Shown here: positions 36,480-46,955 of the stretch, in pieces
How the letters are laid out: every line of letters starts with the position of its first letter
How positions within the stretch are numbered: position 1 is the stretch's first letter
Assembly (NCBI RefSeq): GCF_026168515.1
Contig: NZ_CP093443.1
Location: 1,178,001 to 1,242,000 of the forward strand
Source of the DNA: Brevibacterium spongiae
GTDB lineage: Bacteria; Actinomycetota; Actinomycetes; Actinomycetales; Brevibacteriaceae
Direction of reading: 5' to 3'
DNA: 64,000 nucleotides
Notes under the pieces: model-generated
The model's input: only the letters and a program-made list of their open reading frames with translations
Told to the model about the DNA's origin: nothing
Databases searched by the model: none
Made by a program: the position numbers and the translations under genes

Positions 36480-39017
36480 ATGTTCGAGCGGTTCACCGAC
36501 CGAGCACGACGCGTCGTGGTGCTCGCGCAGGAAGAAGCGAAACTTCTCAAACACAACTACATCGGCACCGAGCACATCCTGCTCGGCCTCATCCACGAGG
36601 GTGAAGGCCTGGCAGCCAAGGCTCTCGAGGGCATGGACATCTCCCTCGAGCAGGTGCGCGACCAGGTCCAGGAGATCATCGGACAGGGCCAGCAGGCGCC
36701 GAGCGGACACATTCCCTTCACGCCGCGGGCGAAGAAGGTCCTCGAGCTCAGCCTCCGTGAGGCACTCCAGCTGGGCCACAGCTACATCGGCACCGAGCAC
36801 ATCCTGCTCGGCCTCATCCGTGAGGGCGAGGGCGTCGCCGCTCAGGTGCTCGTCAAGCTCGGCGCCGACCTCGGCCGGGTCCGTCAGGAAGTCATCAAGC
36901 TGCTCTCGGGCTACCAGGGCAAGGAACCGGTGTCGGCCGGCGGCCGTGAAGAGGGAACTCCCTCGGGTTCGCTCGTGCTCGACCAGTTCGGCACCAACCT
37001 CACCGCCGCAGCCCGTGAAGCCGACCTCGATCCGGTCATCGGCCGTCACGAGCAGATGCAGCGCGTCATGCAGATCCTCTCGCGCCGGACGAAGAACAAC
37101 CCGGTGCTCATCGGCGAACCCGGCGTCGGCAAGACAGCCGTGGTCGAAGGACTCGCACAGGCCATCGTCAACGGCGATGTCCCCGAGATCCTCACCGACA
37201 AGCAGCTGTACACGCTCGACCTCGGTTCGCTGGTCGCCGGCTCCCGCTACCGCGGTGACTTCGAAGAGCGCCTGAAGAAGGTGCTCAAGGAGATCCGGAC
37301 CCGCGGCGACATCATCCTCTTCATCGACGAGATCCACACGCTCGTGGGTGCCGGTGCCGCCGAAGGTGCCATCGACGCTGCTTCGATCCTCAAGCCCATG
37401 CTGGCGCGCGGAGAGCTGCAGACCATCGGTGCGACCACCCTCGACGAGTACCGCAAGCACATCGAGAAGGATGCAGCACTCGAGCGCCGGTTCCAGCCGA
37501 TCCAGGTTCCCGAACCGTCGCTGGCGCATTCGATCGAGATCCTCAAGGGTCTGCGCGACAAGTACGAAGCCCACCACAAGGTCACCATCACCGACGGTGC
37601 CCTTGCTGCGGCGGTGAACATGTCCGATCGCTACATCAACGACCGGTACCTGCCGGACAAGGCGATCGACCTCATCGACGAAGCCGGAGCGAAGCTGCGC
37701 ATCTCGCGGCTGTCCGTTCCGCAGGAGGTGCGCGACCTGGAGGAGAAGATCCTCGAGGCCCGCCACCGCAAGGAAGCTGCGATCGACGCTCAGGACTTCG
37801 AGCTGGCCGCTTCGGAGCGTGACTCCGAGATGAAGCTGGTCAAGGAGAAGGAAGAGCAGACCGAGGCCTGGCGGAAGTCCGGCACCGACACCTCCAAGGT
37901 CGTCGACGCCGATCTCATCGCCGAAGTCCTGGCTTCTGCCACCGGCATTCCGGTCTTCAAGCTCACCGAGGAGGAGTCCTCGCGTCTGCTGCGGATGGAA
38001 GACGAGCTGCACAAGCGCGTCATCGGTCAGGACGACGCGGTCAAGGCGATCTCGCGGGCGATCCGTCGTACCCGTGCGGGTCTGAAGGATCCCAAGCGTC
38101 CCTCCGGTTCGTTCATCTTCGCCGGCCCAACCGGTGTCGGCAAGACCGAGCTGGCCAAGGCGCTGTCGGAGTTCATCTTCGGCGACGAGGATTCGCTCAT
38201 CAGCCTCGACATGTCGGAGTACTCGGAGAAACACACCGTATCGCGTCTGTTCGGTTCGCCTCCGGGATACGTCGGCTACGAAGAGGGCGGTCAGCTCACC
38301 GAGAAGGTCCGTCGCAAGCCGTTCTCCGTCGTCCTCTTCGATGAGGTGGAGAAGGCCCACTCGGACATCTTCAACTCGCTGCTGCAGATCCTCGAGGACG
38401 GTCGACTCACTGACTCGCAGGGTCGTGAGGTCGACTTCAAGAACACCATCATCATCATGACGACCAACCTCGGTACGCGTGATGTCTCGAGCGGACTCCA
38501 ACTCGGATTCCAGGTCGAGGGTGACACGAAGACGAACTACGACCGGATGAAGCAGCGGGTCAACGAAGAGCTCAAGCAGCACTTCCGCCCCGAGTTCCTC
38601 AACCGCGTCGACGACACGATCGTGTTCCCGCAGCTGGGCAAGGACGAGATCATCAAGATCGTCGACCTCTTCCTCGATCGTCTCAACGTCCGTCTTGCCG
38701 ATCAGGGCATGAAGGTCGAGGTCTCGGACGAGGCGAAGAACCTGCTCGCCGATCGCGGTTACGATCCGGTTCTGGGTGCCCGACCGCTGCGTCGGACCAT
38801 CCAGCTCGAGATCGAGGACACGCTGTCGGAGAAGATCCTGTTCAAGGAGATCGGACGGGGCCAGACCATCAAGGTCGACGTCGAAGGTGAAGGAAAGGAC
38901 GCAGAATTCACCTTCGCGGGCACCGAGACCGAGTCTCTGAAGCCCGCGGATGACGAGCACGGCGAACTCGCCGGTGCGGGATCCTCCGGGTCGAACGGTT
39001 CGGAGAGCTCCGTCTGA
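36480..39017 (+). CDS. clpC: ClpC-type AAA+ unfoldase
   Basis: An 845-residue Hsp100 chaperone that feeds substrates into the ClpP protease. The duplicated Clp-N domain (about 1-140, with two [12 protein letters not shown] segments) is followed by AAA1 (Walker A GEPGVGKT, 212-219), a UVR/coiled-coil middle (about 415-470) and AAA2 (Walker A GPTGVGKT from residue 549). The C-terminus is acidic. ATG 36480 is chosen because GAGGAGG lies 6 nt upstream and it gives the standard [11 protein letters not shown] start. A tandem 24-bp repeat begins at the stop codon. Confidence 0.97.
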   Translation: MFERFTDRARRVVVLAQEEAKLLKHNYIGTEHILLGLIHEGEGLAAKALEGMDISLEQVRDQVQEIIGQGQQAPSGHIPFTPRAKKVLELSLREALQLGHSYIGTEHILLGLIREGEGVAAQVLVKLGADLGRVRQEVIKLLSGYQGKEPVSAGGREEGTPSGSLVLDQFGTNLTAAAREADLDPVIGRHEQMQRVMQILSRRTKNNPVLIGEPGVGKTAVVEGLAQAIVNGDVPEILTDKQLYTLDLGSLVAGSRYRGDFEERLKKVLKEIRTRGDIILFIDEIHTLVGAGAAEGAIDAASILKPMLARGELQTIGATTLDEYRKHIEKDAALERRFQPIQVPEPSLAHSIEILKGLRDKYEAHHKVTITDGALAAAVNMSDRYINDRYLPDKAIDLIDEAGAKLRISRLSVPQEVRDLEEKILEARHRKEAAIDAQDFELAASERDSEMKLVKEKEEQTEAWRKSGTDTSKVVDADLIAEVLASATGIPVFKLTEEESSRLLRMEDELHKRVIGQDDAVKAISRAIRRTRAGLKDPKRPSGSFIFAGPTGVGKTELAKALSEFIFGDEDSLISLDMSEYSEKHTVSRLFGSPPGYVGYEEGGQLTEKVRRKPFSVVLFDEVEKAHSDIFNSLLQILEDGRLTDSQGREVDFKNTIIIMTTNLGTRDVSSGLQLGFQVEGDTKTNYDRMKQRVNEELKQHFRPEFLNRVDDTIVFPQLGKDEIIKIVDLFLDRLNVRLADQGMKVEVSDEAKNLLADRGYDPVLGARPLRRTIQLEIEDTLSEKILFKEIGRGQTIKVDVEGEGKDAEFTFAGTETESLKPADDEHGELAGAGSSGSNGSESSV

Positions 39018-39061
39018 TCGAACAGCGCCCGCAGGGGCTGATCGATCAGCGCCCGCAAGGG
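39014..39061 (+). repeat. 24-bp tandem duplication spanning the clpC stop
   Basis: Copies at 39014-39037 and 39038-39061 begin with CTGATCGA and share 22 of 24 bases. The first contains the TGA stop of clpC. Confidence 0.85.
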
Positions 39062-39075
39062 CGAGACTGACGAGA

Positions 39076-39105
39076 CCGGGGAGTCGGCTGAGGCCGGCTC
39101 CCCGG
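39076..39105 (+). terminator. terminator hairpin downstream of clpC
   Basis: A 13-bp stem with one wobble (39076-39088 with 39093-39105) and a TGAG loop lies 58 bp after the clpC stop. No T-run follows. Confidence 0.7.
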
Positions 39106-39147
39106 ACTCATTCATATCTGCCGTCGGGGATGGTGTTGAATGAAGCC

Positions 39148-39732
39148 ATGAGCTCACACACTGGCGATTTCGATCACGGGCGGGTCTCCGGGGACCACCA
39201 CCACAAACACGAAATGCCCGGCGGACTCTATCTGCGACGCGCCAGGACCTCCGACGTCAAAGGCATTGAAGCGCTGGTGGCGCCTCTGGCGGGAGAGCGG
39301 ATCCTGCTGGCCAAGGACACTGTGACCTATTTCGAGTCGCTCCAGGAGTTCTGGCTCGTCGTCGATCCGCAGCCTGACGGTTCGGAGATCCTGGCCGGGT
39401 GCGGTGCCCTGCACATCATCTGGGCCGACCTCGCTGAGGCGCGCACGGTTGCGACCTCTCCGGACTACCGGGGCAGGGGAGTGGGCAAGGCGATCATCCG
39501 TCAGCTGCTCGCCGATGCGCAGGAGATCGGCGTTAACCGCGTGTTCTGTCTGACCTTCGAAACCGGGTTCTTCGGCTCGCTGGGATTCGAACCGATCAAG
39601 GGCATCCCGGTCTCCCCAGAGGTTTACGTCGAGCTCCTGCACTCCACCGATGAAGGTGTGGCGGAGTTCCTCGACCTGGCCCGGGTCAAACCCAACACCT
39701 TGGGCAACTCCCGGATGATCAAGTACCTCTGA
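39148..39732 (+). CDS. GNAT amino-acid N-acetyltransferase (ArgA-like)
   Basis: A 194-residue acetyltransferase. The acetyl-CoA loop is SPDYRGRGVGKAIIRQLLADA, with the preceding WADLAEARTVAT strand and the GFFGSLGFEPI motif typical of stand-alone actinobacterial N-acetylglutamate synthases (arginine pathway). A His-rich start (DHHHKHE) is peculiar. ATG 39148 is used; ATG 39130 in the same frame is an alternative, and neither has a strong ribosome site. Substrate assignment to glutamate is by family likeness. Confidence 0.8.
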   Translation: MSSHTGDFDHGRVSGDHHHKHEMPGGLYLRRARTSDVKGIEALVAPLAGERILLAKDTVTYFESLQEFWLVVDPQPDGSEILAGCGALHIIWADLAEARTVATSPDYRGRGVGKAIIRQLLADAQEIGVNRVFCLTFETGFFGSLGFEPIKGIPVSPEVYVELLHSTDEGVAEFLDLARVKPNTLGNSRMIKYL

Positions 39733-39786
39733 AGCCGCGCAGATCCGGAGTCGCTCTCCGGCTCCTCTGCCTCCTGGGACCGTGCT

Positions 39787-40818
39787 TCAGGTTCTCGGCA
39801 GGTCTAGTCGGCCCGCGTGCTCCTGCGCCAGGCCATCAGCGACGAGATCGGAGATGAGTCGGGAGATCCGCTGATCGTCGGCGCTGAGTTCGCGGACGCG
39901 GGCTACAGCAGCGGCCGTCGATTCGTCGAGGGAGCCGAGCGTATCGGGATCGAGCACCGTCACCGAGGTGGTGAAGAGGTCGATGCTGATGCCTGCAGGT
40001 TCGGCTTCGGCGGAGTGGGCGGTCTTGAGGGCATCCATGATCGCCCCGCGCAGCTGACGGTCTGTGCCCGCCCATTTCTGAGTCTTCGGCTTCGTCGCCG
40101 AGGCGGGTCTGCCGAGGCGATTCCACGTGCAGACGTCCCGCAGCGGGCAGTCTGCGCAGCCAGGATTTCGGGCGGTGCACACGAGCGCACCGAATTCCAT
40201 CACGCCGGCGTTCCACTCCACATGGTGCTGTTCGGGAACGAACCCGGTCGCCCATTCGGTTTCGCGGCGGCCCGGAGACGTCGCAGGTCGCTCCCGTCCG
40301 GCGAAGACGCGGATGAGGACCCTGCGCACGTTGGTATCGAGCACCGTTGTCCGCTGTCCGTGGGCGAATGATGCGACTGCGGCGGCAGTATACGAACCGA
40401 TGCCGGGCAGCTCGAGCAGCTCCTCCACTGTTTCCGGCACCTCGTTGCCGAGGTCGTCGGCGATGACTCGAGCGGCTTCCTGCAGGCGCAGGGCACGGCG
40501 CGGGTAGCCGAGACGGTCCCAGCGGTGAAGCACCTCGGCGGTCGGCGCGAGTGCGAGGTCGGCCGGGGTCGGCCACGCCTCCATCCATTCCCGCCATCGC
40601 GGTTCGACTCGGGAGACAGGTGTCTGTTGGGACATGATTTCGCTCACGAGCACGGCCCAGGCGGTGGTGTTCGGGTCTCGCCACGGCAGCTCGCGCGCCT
40701 CTGCCTCGAACCAGGAGATGATCGTCTCCTGCACCCGGGAGACCAGCGGTTCGGCCACCTCGGGGAAGGCAGTCGGATTCGTTTCGGGGCTGGCTCGGTG
40801 TGTCATTTGGATGCTCAT
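39787..40818 (-). CDS. mutY: A/G-specific adenine glycosylase
   Basis: A 343-residue DNA repair enzyme that removes adenine opposite 8-oxoguanine. The helix-hairpin-helix with the catalytic Asp is in LPGIGSYTAAAVASFAHG and VLDTNVRRVLIR. The iron-sulfur cluster Cys spacing is C-x6-C-x2-C-x5-C (CTARNPGCADCPLRDVC). The C-terminal part is shorter than in enterobacterial MutY. ATG 40818 is chosen; 40806 is also in frame. The promoter region is shared with the divergent membrane protein gene. Confidence 0.95.
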   Translation of the reverse strand: MSIQMTHRASPETNPTAFPEVAEPLVSRVQETIISWFEAEARELPWRDPNTTAWAVLVSEIMSQQTPVSRVEPRWREWMEAWPTPADLALAPTAEVLHRWDRLGYPRRALRLQEAARVIADDLGNEVPETVEELLELPGIGSYTAAAVASFAHGQRTTVLDTNVRRVLIRVFAGRERPATSPGRRETEWATGFVPEQHHVEWNAGVMEFGALVCTARNPGCADCPLRDVCTWNRLGRPASATKPKTQKWAGTDRQLRGAIMDALKTAHSAEAEPAGISIDLFTTSVTVLDPDTLGSLDESTAAAVARVRELSADDQRISRLISDLVADGLAQEHAGRLDLPRT

Positions 40819-40829
40819 TCGCTTCGGCC

Positions 40830-40835
40830 TAGGCT
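40830..40835 (+). promoter_or_regulatory. -10 element of the divergent membrane protein gene (leaderless)
   Basis: TAGGCT ends 7 nt before ATG 40843, and only 24 bp separate this ATG from the mutY start. Confidence 0.5.
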
Positions 40836-40842
40836 CAAAGCG

Positions 40843-41622
40843 ATGACTCCTTCCAATCGTGGTTCGCAGCCGAACAGAGCTGCCGGACAGCCTCGCCAGT
40901 CTAGCGGGAAGCTGCCTGCTCACGTGTACCGCAGACGCCGCATCACCTTGGGTGTGCTCACCCTCATCGTCATTGTGCTGTTCGTGGTGGGAATCGTCGC
41001 CATCGTCAACGCCTTGGGCAGCAGCTCGGACGAAGACAAGACCGCCGCCGAGCCCGAGGAGACGAGCGAGACGACGACTGCGGCACCCGTACCTGATGAG
41101 AAGGCCGCGAGCGGCAGATGCCCCGAGGACAAGGTCTCACTCAAGGCGAAGGTCGACCCGAAGTCGGTCAAGGACGGACAGGAACCCGAATTCGGCATGG
41201 TCATCGGCAACGGCCACAATGCGACCTGCCTCATCGAGGTCGGCACCAAACAGCAGGAGTTCATCGTCGAGAAGGACGGCGATGTCGTGTGGTCATCGAA
41301 GTACTGCGCGGCACCGAAAGATGAGAACTCCGAAGTCTCCACGGAGTTCGCCCCGCAGTCCGAGAAGACCGCGAAGCTGAAATGGAACCGGATAAAGGTC
41401 GACAAGAACTGCAACCGGGCGAAGGACGACTTCGCACCCGGCGAATACGACCTCATCGTCAAACTCGACGACAAAGAGAGCAAGCCGACACAGTTCGAGC
41501 TCGAGAAGTCCGCTGCCGACAAGGCGAAAGAGAAGAAGGCCGAGGAAGAGAAGAAGAAGTCTGACGAGGACAAGAAGTCAGACGAGCCGCAGGACGAGCA
41601 GTCCCAGGAGCCGCAGGACTGA
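40843..41622 (+). CDS. membrane-anchored extracellular protein of unknown function
   Basis: A 259-residue protein with a basic cytoplasmic head, one membrane helix (about 35-58) and an acidic Thr/Glu/Pro linker. The globular extracellular part (about 90-215) has four Cys residues, which could form two disulfides (in SGRCPED, NATCLIE, SKYCAAP and DKNCNRA). The tail is a long Lys/Glu/Asp/Gln-rich stretch. No enzymatic motif was found. The predicted beta-rich domain may be a binding module. It starts as a leaderless gene. Confidence 0.75.
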   Translation: MTPSNRGSQPNRAAGQPRQSSGKLPAHVYRRRRITLGVLTLIVIVLFVVGIVAIVNALGSSSDEDKTAAEPEETSETTTAAPVPDEKAASGRCPEDKVSLKAKVDPKSVKDGQEPEFGMVIGNGHNATCLIEVGTKQQEFIVEKDGDVVWSSKYCAAPKDENSEVSTEFAPQSEKTAKLKWNRIKVDKNCNRAKDDFAPGEYDLIVKLDDKESKPTQFELEKSAADKAKEKKAEEEKKKSDEDKKSDEPQDEQSQEPQD

Positions 41623-41697
41623 ACCGGCAAGGCAGGTTCGGCAAGGCCGAGCCATAAGATCCGGACATCGGTGTTCGGCCGCAGCGCCTGAGTGAGT

Positions 41698-42090
41698 TCA
41701 GGCCCCGCGGTAGGAGCCCACGCCCCAGGAATTGCCGTCATGATCACGGAAGTCGAACTCCCGACCGCCGTAGGACTGCGTCGCCACAGGTCTGACGATG
41801 GCATGCCCCATGTCGACGATCTCCTCGTAGAGACGATCGACTTCGCGTTCTGTGCTGACGACGACGTAGATGGAGCTTCCACCGACGGCGTCGAGCGCGG
41901 ACCCGTCGTTGCGGACGGAGCCGATCATGATCCCGCCGGTATCACCCAATGCGTACTCGGCATGGTCGACGAGTTCGGGGTCGTGCTCATTGCGAACCAT
42001 CAGGCGCTCGGTGAAGCCGAGAGTGACCAGCAGTGCGATCGTTGCCGCGGCATCCGTGGTCCTCAGCGCTGGAAAAACTGTTGTGGTCAT
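41698..42090 (-). CDS. VOC-family protein (glyoxalase/bleomycin-resistance fold)
   Basis: A 130-residue single VOC domain. It has TTVFPALRTTDAAATIALLVTLGF at the start and DFRDHDGNSWGVGSYRG at the end, where the DHDGN turn and following residues are typical of bleomycin-resistance-type dimers. The ligand is unknown. The ATG 42090 lacks a ribosome site; CATCCT lies 6 nt upstream, a near -10 match. Confidence 0.82.
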   Translation of the reverse strand: MTTTVFPALRTTDAAATIALLVTLGFTERLMVRNEHDPELVDHAEYALGDTGGIMIGSVRNDGSALDAVGGSSIYVVVSTEREVDRLYEEIVDMGHAIVRPVATQSYGGREFDFRDHDGNSWGVGSYRGA

Positions 42091-42158
42091 ATAATCAGGA
42101 TGCTCCAAAACCGTGCGAAAGTCCCGAACTTTCTCTGACCCGGGCTTCAGCGCTTGAG

Positions 42159-43508
<1,350 letters not shown>

Positions 43509-43551
43509 ACCGCAATTCTGGCACGAGGTGCTGACACAGGACGCCGGCATG

Positions 43552-43592
43552 CGAAAGGGCGCCCGACGAACTGATCGTCGGGCGCCCTTTCG
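43552..43592 (-). terminator. perfect 18-bp terminator hairpin downstream of map
   Basis: Arms 43552-43569 and 43575-43592 are exact complements with a 5-nt loop. It sits between map and radA, both on the minus strand, 40 bp after the map stop. Confidence 0.82.
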
Positions 43593-43631
43593 GAGCGCGG
43601 AAGCTTGGTCAGGACAAGTGCGGCAGCCTGA

Positions 43632-44399
43632 TCAGTCGAGCGTGGTGAGGACCCGGGGGCCATCCTCGGTGATGGCGATCGTATTCTCCGAATGCGCACC
43701 GTTCGACCCGTCGGCCAAGCGCAGGGTCCACCCGTCCTTGTCCACCGTGAGCTTCTTCGAGGTGAACGACCACCAGGGTTCGATCGCCAGCGTCAGCCCG
43801 GGCTTGAGAACGAGACCGCGACCGCCCTTGCCGCGGTTGGGCACGTGCGGATCTTCGTGCATCGTGTGGCCGAGTCCGTGGCCGCCGAAGTCGAGGTTGA
43901 CCGGGATGCGCTGAGCATCGGCGACGTCGCCGATCGCCTTCGAGATATCGCCGAGGCGGTTGCCTGCCTGCGCGGCACCGATGCCGGCTTCGAGACCGGC
44001 CCAGGTGGAGTCGATGAGGCGCTGGTCCTCTTCGCTGCCGTCGCCGACGACGACGGAACGTGCGGCATCGGCGACCCAGCCGTCGATGGATACGGCGAAG
44101 TCGAGGGTGAGCAGATCGCCGTCCTTCATCACATAGCTGTGCGGTTTGCCGTGGAGGACGCCGTCGTTGACGGACAGGCAGATGACATTGCGGAAGGGGC
44201 CGGAGCCGAATGACGGGGCGTAGTCCCAATAGCAGGACTTCGCGCCGGCCTCCTCGATGAGCTTCCGGGCGCGCTTCTCCAGGTGCATGATGTCCATGCC
44301 GGGTTCCGCGATCTCAGACAGTTCGGCCAGAGTCTTCGCGACGAAGCGGCCGGTCACCGCCATCTTGTCGATCTCGGCGGGTGTCTTCAGCTCAATCAC
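43632..44399 (-). CDS. map: methionine aminopeptidase, type I
   Basis: A 255-residue dinuclear metalloprotease that removes the initiator methionine. Metal ligands are in LTLDFAVSIDGWVADAAR (Asp pair), GGHGLGHTMHEDPHVPN (His) and TLAIEPWW and HSENTIAITEDG (Glu). It starts with GTG, with AAGGAG 7 nt upstream. It acts after deformylase, whose gene is elsewhere in the window. A perfect hairpin terminates it. Confidence 0.96.
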   Translation of the reverse strand: MIELKTPAEIDKMAVTGRFVAKTLAELSEIAEPGMDIMHLEKRARKLIEEAGAKSCYWDYAPSFGSGPFRNVICLSVNDGVLHGKPHSYVMKDGDLLTLDFAVSIDGWVADAARSVVVGDGSEEDQRLIDSTWAGLEAGIGAAQAGNRLGDISKAIGDVADAQRIPVNLDFGGHGLGHTMHEDPHVPNRGKGGRGLVLKPGLTLAIEPWWSFTSKKLTVDKDGWTLRLADGSNGAHSENTIAITEDGPRVLTTLD

Positions 44400-44643
44400 G
44401 GGGTCTCCTTCGGCAATGCACGGGGTTCGACTCCGATTTTAGTCCTTGGATGTCGCGCACCTGCAGGCGCATCAGTTTCGGGGACCTTCCGGCCGCCGCA
44501 TTGCGAGTCGGGTGACGGTCTGTATTGCGTGACTTGAGGACGTTGAATGCTGTCTGACGTCTGTGCCGCGCTGTTTGAGAGGAGACTTGGGATTCGAGTA
44601 AGGAGGCTTGTGTCGGGGTGTCTCGGCAAGTAGGGTGCGCGGC
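44400..44643. other. intergenic region between map and a small membrane gene
   Basis: No gene is convincing here. GCGTGACTTGAGG occurs at 44527-44539 and again beside the 45.2-kb hairpin. Confidence 0.5.
44631..44636 (+). promoter_or_regulatory. -10 element of the 95-aa membrane protein gene (leaderless)
   Basis: TAGGGT ends 7 nt before ATG 44644, and no ribosome site is present. Confidence 0.4.
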
Positions 44644-44931
44644 ATGAGGAACATCATCATGGCGTTCAGTATGGGGATGGTTTTCGCCACCATAGTGCCC
44701 ACAGGAGTTGAAGACCTCCGAGCGGGTGGCCCCTGGATTCTGACGCTGATCGCATTTCCGGTTTGCTCCCGGATCTGTGTGGGCGTGCTTCTGCGTGACC
44801 ACAGGAAACGGGCGTCGACCAATCACCGCGGCCCTGATTCCTCGGCATCTGGTTCTCAAGCCCGATTGAGCCAAGCGGATGCGGACGTGAGCGCAGGGAC
44901 TTCCAGGGAGAGCGCAGGGCGCCTCAGCTGA
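44644..44931 (+). CDS. small membrane protein, 95 aa
   Basis: A putative protein with two hydrophobic segments (about 3-20 and 28-45) and a hydrophilic Ser/Ala/Arg tail. The start is chosen by the -10 element 7 nt upstream, as for other leaderless genes here. Its end overlaps the convergent PLDc_N gene by 8 bp. No family was recognised, and a shorter or absent product remains possible. Confidence 0.45.
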   Translation: MRNIIMAFSMGMVFATIVPTGVEDLRAGGPWILTLIAFPVCSRICVGVLLRDHRKRASTNHRGPDSSASGSQARLSQADADVSAGTSRESAGRLS

Positions 44932-45148
44932 GGCGGTTATCTTCCTTCCGGGGGCGGATCACCAGCCAGCAGATCGGCCCGATGAGAGGGAGCAGGAATG
45001 CGATGATCACCCACACGAGCTTTGTGTTCGAATCGAGAGCGGACTTCGCGATCCCCACAAGGGCCCAGACGAGTAGGGCGAGGGCTACGAGTATGCCGAC
45101 CGACCAGAGAATGTCATAGGTGGCGGGCAACAGCGGGTTCTCACTCAT
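44924..45148 (-). CDS. PLDc_N domain membrane protein
   Basis: A 74-residue protein with two membrane helices. The motif WVIIAFLLPLIGPICWLVIRPRK matches the phospholipase D-nuclease N-terminal (PLDc_N) family found as stand-alone small proteins in actinobacteria. It has no catalytic part. The ATG lies 6 nt after TATCCT, consistent with a leaderless transcript. Function is unknown. Confidence 0.82.
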   Translation of the reverse strand: MSENPLLPATYDILWSVGILVALALLVWALVGIAKSALDSNTKLVWVIIAFLLPLIGPICWLVIRPRKEDNRLS

Positions 45149-45154
45149 ACCATC

Positions 45155-45160
45155 AGGATA
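45155..45160 (-). promoter_or_regulatory. -10 element of the PLDc_N gene (leaderless)
   Basis: TATCCT on the minus strand ends 6 nt before the start codon at 45148. Confidence 0.5.
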
Positions 45161-45197
45161 TCTTGCCTTGTGTTGGCCGTCCGGTTCGCTCAGTCAA

Positions 45198-45247
45198 CGC
45201 GAAACTCGAAAAAGTCGCCGCCGGCGACGACTTTTTCGAGCTTCGCG
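45198..45247. terminator. 50-bp near-perfect palindrome downstream of the ALDH gene
   Basis: The arms CGCGAA-x-CTCGAAAAAGTCG-x-CGCC and their complement fold with only two mismatches and essentially no loop. The stem lies 87 bp beyond the ALDH stop. Probable terminator or repetitive extragenic palindrome. Confidence 0.7.
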
Positions 45248-45333
45248 TGACTTGAGGGTCGCTGTGCGGTCGAGGGCAGGCGGACGACACAGGCGGACGA
45301 CAACCGACGCCCGCAACCCATGGCGCACGATGA

Positions 45334-46869
45334 TCAGAGGAACTCGACGCCCTGCGCCAGCGGCAGCTCACCGGAGTAGTTGATCGTGTTCGTGGCCGGC
45401 CGCATGTAGGCCTTCCACGAGTCCGATCCCGACTCACGGCCGCCTCCGGTCTCCTTCTCACCGCCGAAAGCACCGCCGATCTCCGCACCCGAGGTGCCGA
45501 TGTTGACGTTGGCGATTCCGCAGTCGGAGCGGGAGAGGAACCTCTCGGACTCGGCGAGTTCTGAGGTGAAGATCGCCGAGGAGAGTCCCTGCGGCACATC
45601 GTTGTGGATCTCGAGCGCCTCGTCGAGGTCCGAATACGTCACGACGTAGAGGATCGGGGCGAAGGTCTCATCCTTCATCACCGCGGACTGTTCGGGCATG
45701 CGCACCACGGCCGGTTCGACGTAGTGCGCATCCGGGCGCTCATCATCCAATACCCGCGACCCTCCGCAGAGAACCTCGCCGCCTTCGGCTTCGGCCTGCT
45801 TGAGCGCCGACTGCATCGCCTCGAACGCCGCGGCATTGATGAGCGGTCCCACGAGCACTCCGTCATCGGTCGGCGATCCGATGCTCAGAGTCTTGTACGC
45901 TGCGACGATCTTGTCGACGAAGTCATCGGCGATCGATTCGTGGACGATCAGCCGCCGCAGCGTTGTGCACCTCTGTCCCGCGGTCCCGGCGGCGGCGAAG
46001 ACCACTCCGCGCAGCGCCAGGTCGATGTCGGCGCTGGGCGCGACGATCGCGGCATTGTTGCCGCCGAGCTCGAGCAGGATCTTGCCGAAGCGTTCGGCCA
46101 CAACGGGGCCGACCTCGCGTCCCATCCGCACCGAACCGGTCGCAGAGACCAAAGCCACGCGCTTGTCCCTGACCATGACATCCCCGATGTCACGCCCACC
46201 GACGAGGACGGGTGCGAGGTTCTCCGGTGCCCCCACCTCGGCGGCGGCCCGGGTCAGCAGCGCCTGGGCACCGAGGGCTGCGAGCACCGCGTTCTCCGAG
46301 GGCTTCCATACGACGGCGTCACCGGCGACCAGCGCCAGCGCGGTATTCCACGAGTACACGGCCACAGGGAAGTTGAAGGCGGAGATGACGCCGACGACAC
46401 CGAGGGGGTGCCACGTCTCCATCAGGCGGTGACCGGGGCGTTCGCTGGGCATCGTCTTGCCCCACAGCTGCCGGGACTGACCGAGCGCGAACTCGCAGAC
46501 ATCGATCATCTCCTGCACTTCGCCGGCCGCCTCCGACGGGGTCTTGCCGGCCTCGACGGTGATGATCTTCGCCAGATCCTCTTTGTGCTCGGTCAACAGC
46601 TGACCCCACCGCTGCACGAGCTGACCGCGCACAGGGGCGGGCACGTCCCGCCAGGATTCGAAGGCGGTCTGAGCTGCGGCGATCTTCTCCGCTGCCGATT
46701 CAGGGGTGTCCGCGGCGACCGTGCCGAGGTTCTGGCCGGTGATGGGGGAGCGGGCAGGCATGTGCGCCGAGGCGGCCGACCCGTCGAGCACGGATCGATC
46801 CACCCCGCAGGCGCTGAGTCCAGAGGTGAGGAGATCGGTGATGGTCTGGTCGGTGGGCAGTGCAGTCAT
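45334..46869 (-). CDS. aldehyde dehydrogenase, ALDH7 type (L-piperidine-6-carboxylate dehydrogenase)
   Basis: A 511-residue NAD(P)-dependent ALDH. The catalytic Cys is residue 301 in GTAGQRCTTLRR, the general base Glu is in LLELGGNN, and the fold signature NFPVAVYSWN is present. The C-terminal GGEKETGGGRESGSDSW stretch is the hallmark of ALDH7/antiquitin enzymes that oxidise alpha-aminoadipate semialdehyde (P6C) to aminoadipate. The FAD oxidase gene lies 86 bp upstream on the same strand. This supports lysine/pipecolate breakdown. Confidence 0.9.
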   Translation of the reverse strand: MTALPTDQTITDLLTSGLSACGVDRSVLDGSAASAHMPARSPITGQNLGTVAADTPESAAEKIAAAQTAFESWRDVPAPVRGQLVQRWGQLLTEHKEDLAKIITVEAGKTPSEAAGEVQEMIDVCEFALGQSRQLWGKTMPSERPGHRLMETWHPLGVVGVISAFNFPVAVYSWNTALALVAGDAVVWKPSENAVLAALGAQALLTRAAAEVGAPENLAPVLVGGRDIGDVMVRDKRVALVSATGSVRMGREVGPVVAERFGKILLELGGNNAAIVAPSADIDLALRGVVFAAAGTAGQRCTTLRRLIVHESIADDFVDKIVAAYKTLSIGSPTDDGVLVGPLINAAAFEAMQSALKQAEAEGGEVLCGGSRVLDDERPDAHYVEPAVVRMPEQSAVMKDETFAPILYVVTYSDLDEALEIHNDVPQGLSSAIFTSELAESERFLSRSDCGIANVNIGTSGAEIGGAFGGEKETGGGRESGSDSWKAYMRPATNTINYSGELPLAQGVEFL

Positions 46870-46955
46870 TTCTGTCCTTTCGATGACGGTGGTGCGGTCT
46901 TCGGTTCGTGAGTTCGGGTGACGATCGTTTCGCTGGAGCGGTCGGAGGGCATTGT

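Noticed and set aside
36405-38960. 851-codon open frame antisense to clpC
   Set aside because: The long antisense frame follows from GC-rich codon use; ClpC motifs on the plus strand are complete.
40525-40842. N-terminal extension of the 40843 gene
   Set aside because: The upstream in-frame codons overlap mutY and lack family likeness; the -10 element fixes the start at 40843.
45604-46911. 435-codon open frame antisense to the ALDH gene
   Set aside because: Mirrors ALDH7, which has its catalytic residues and signature; the antisense protein is Arg/His/Gly-rich without motifs.
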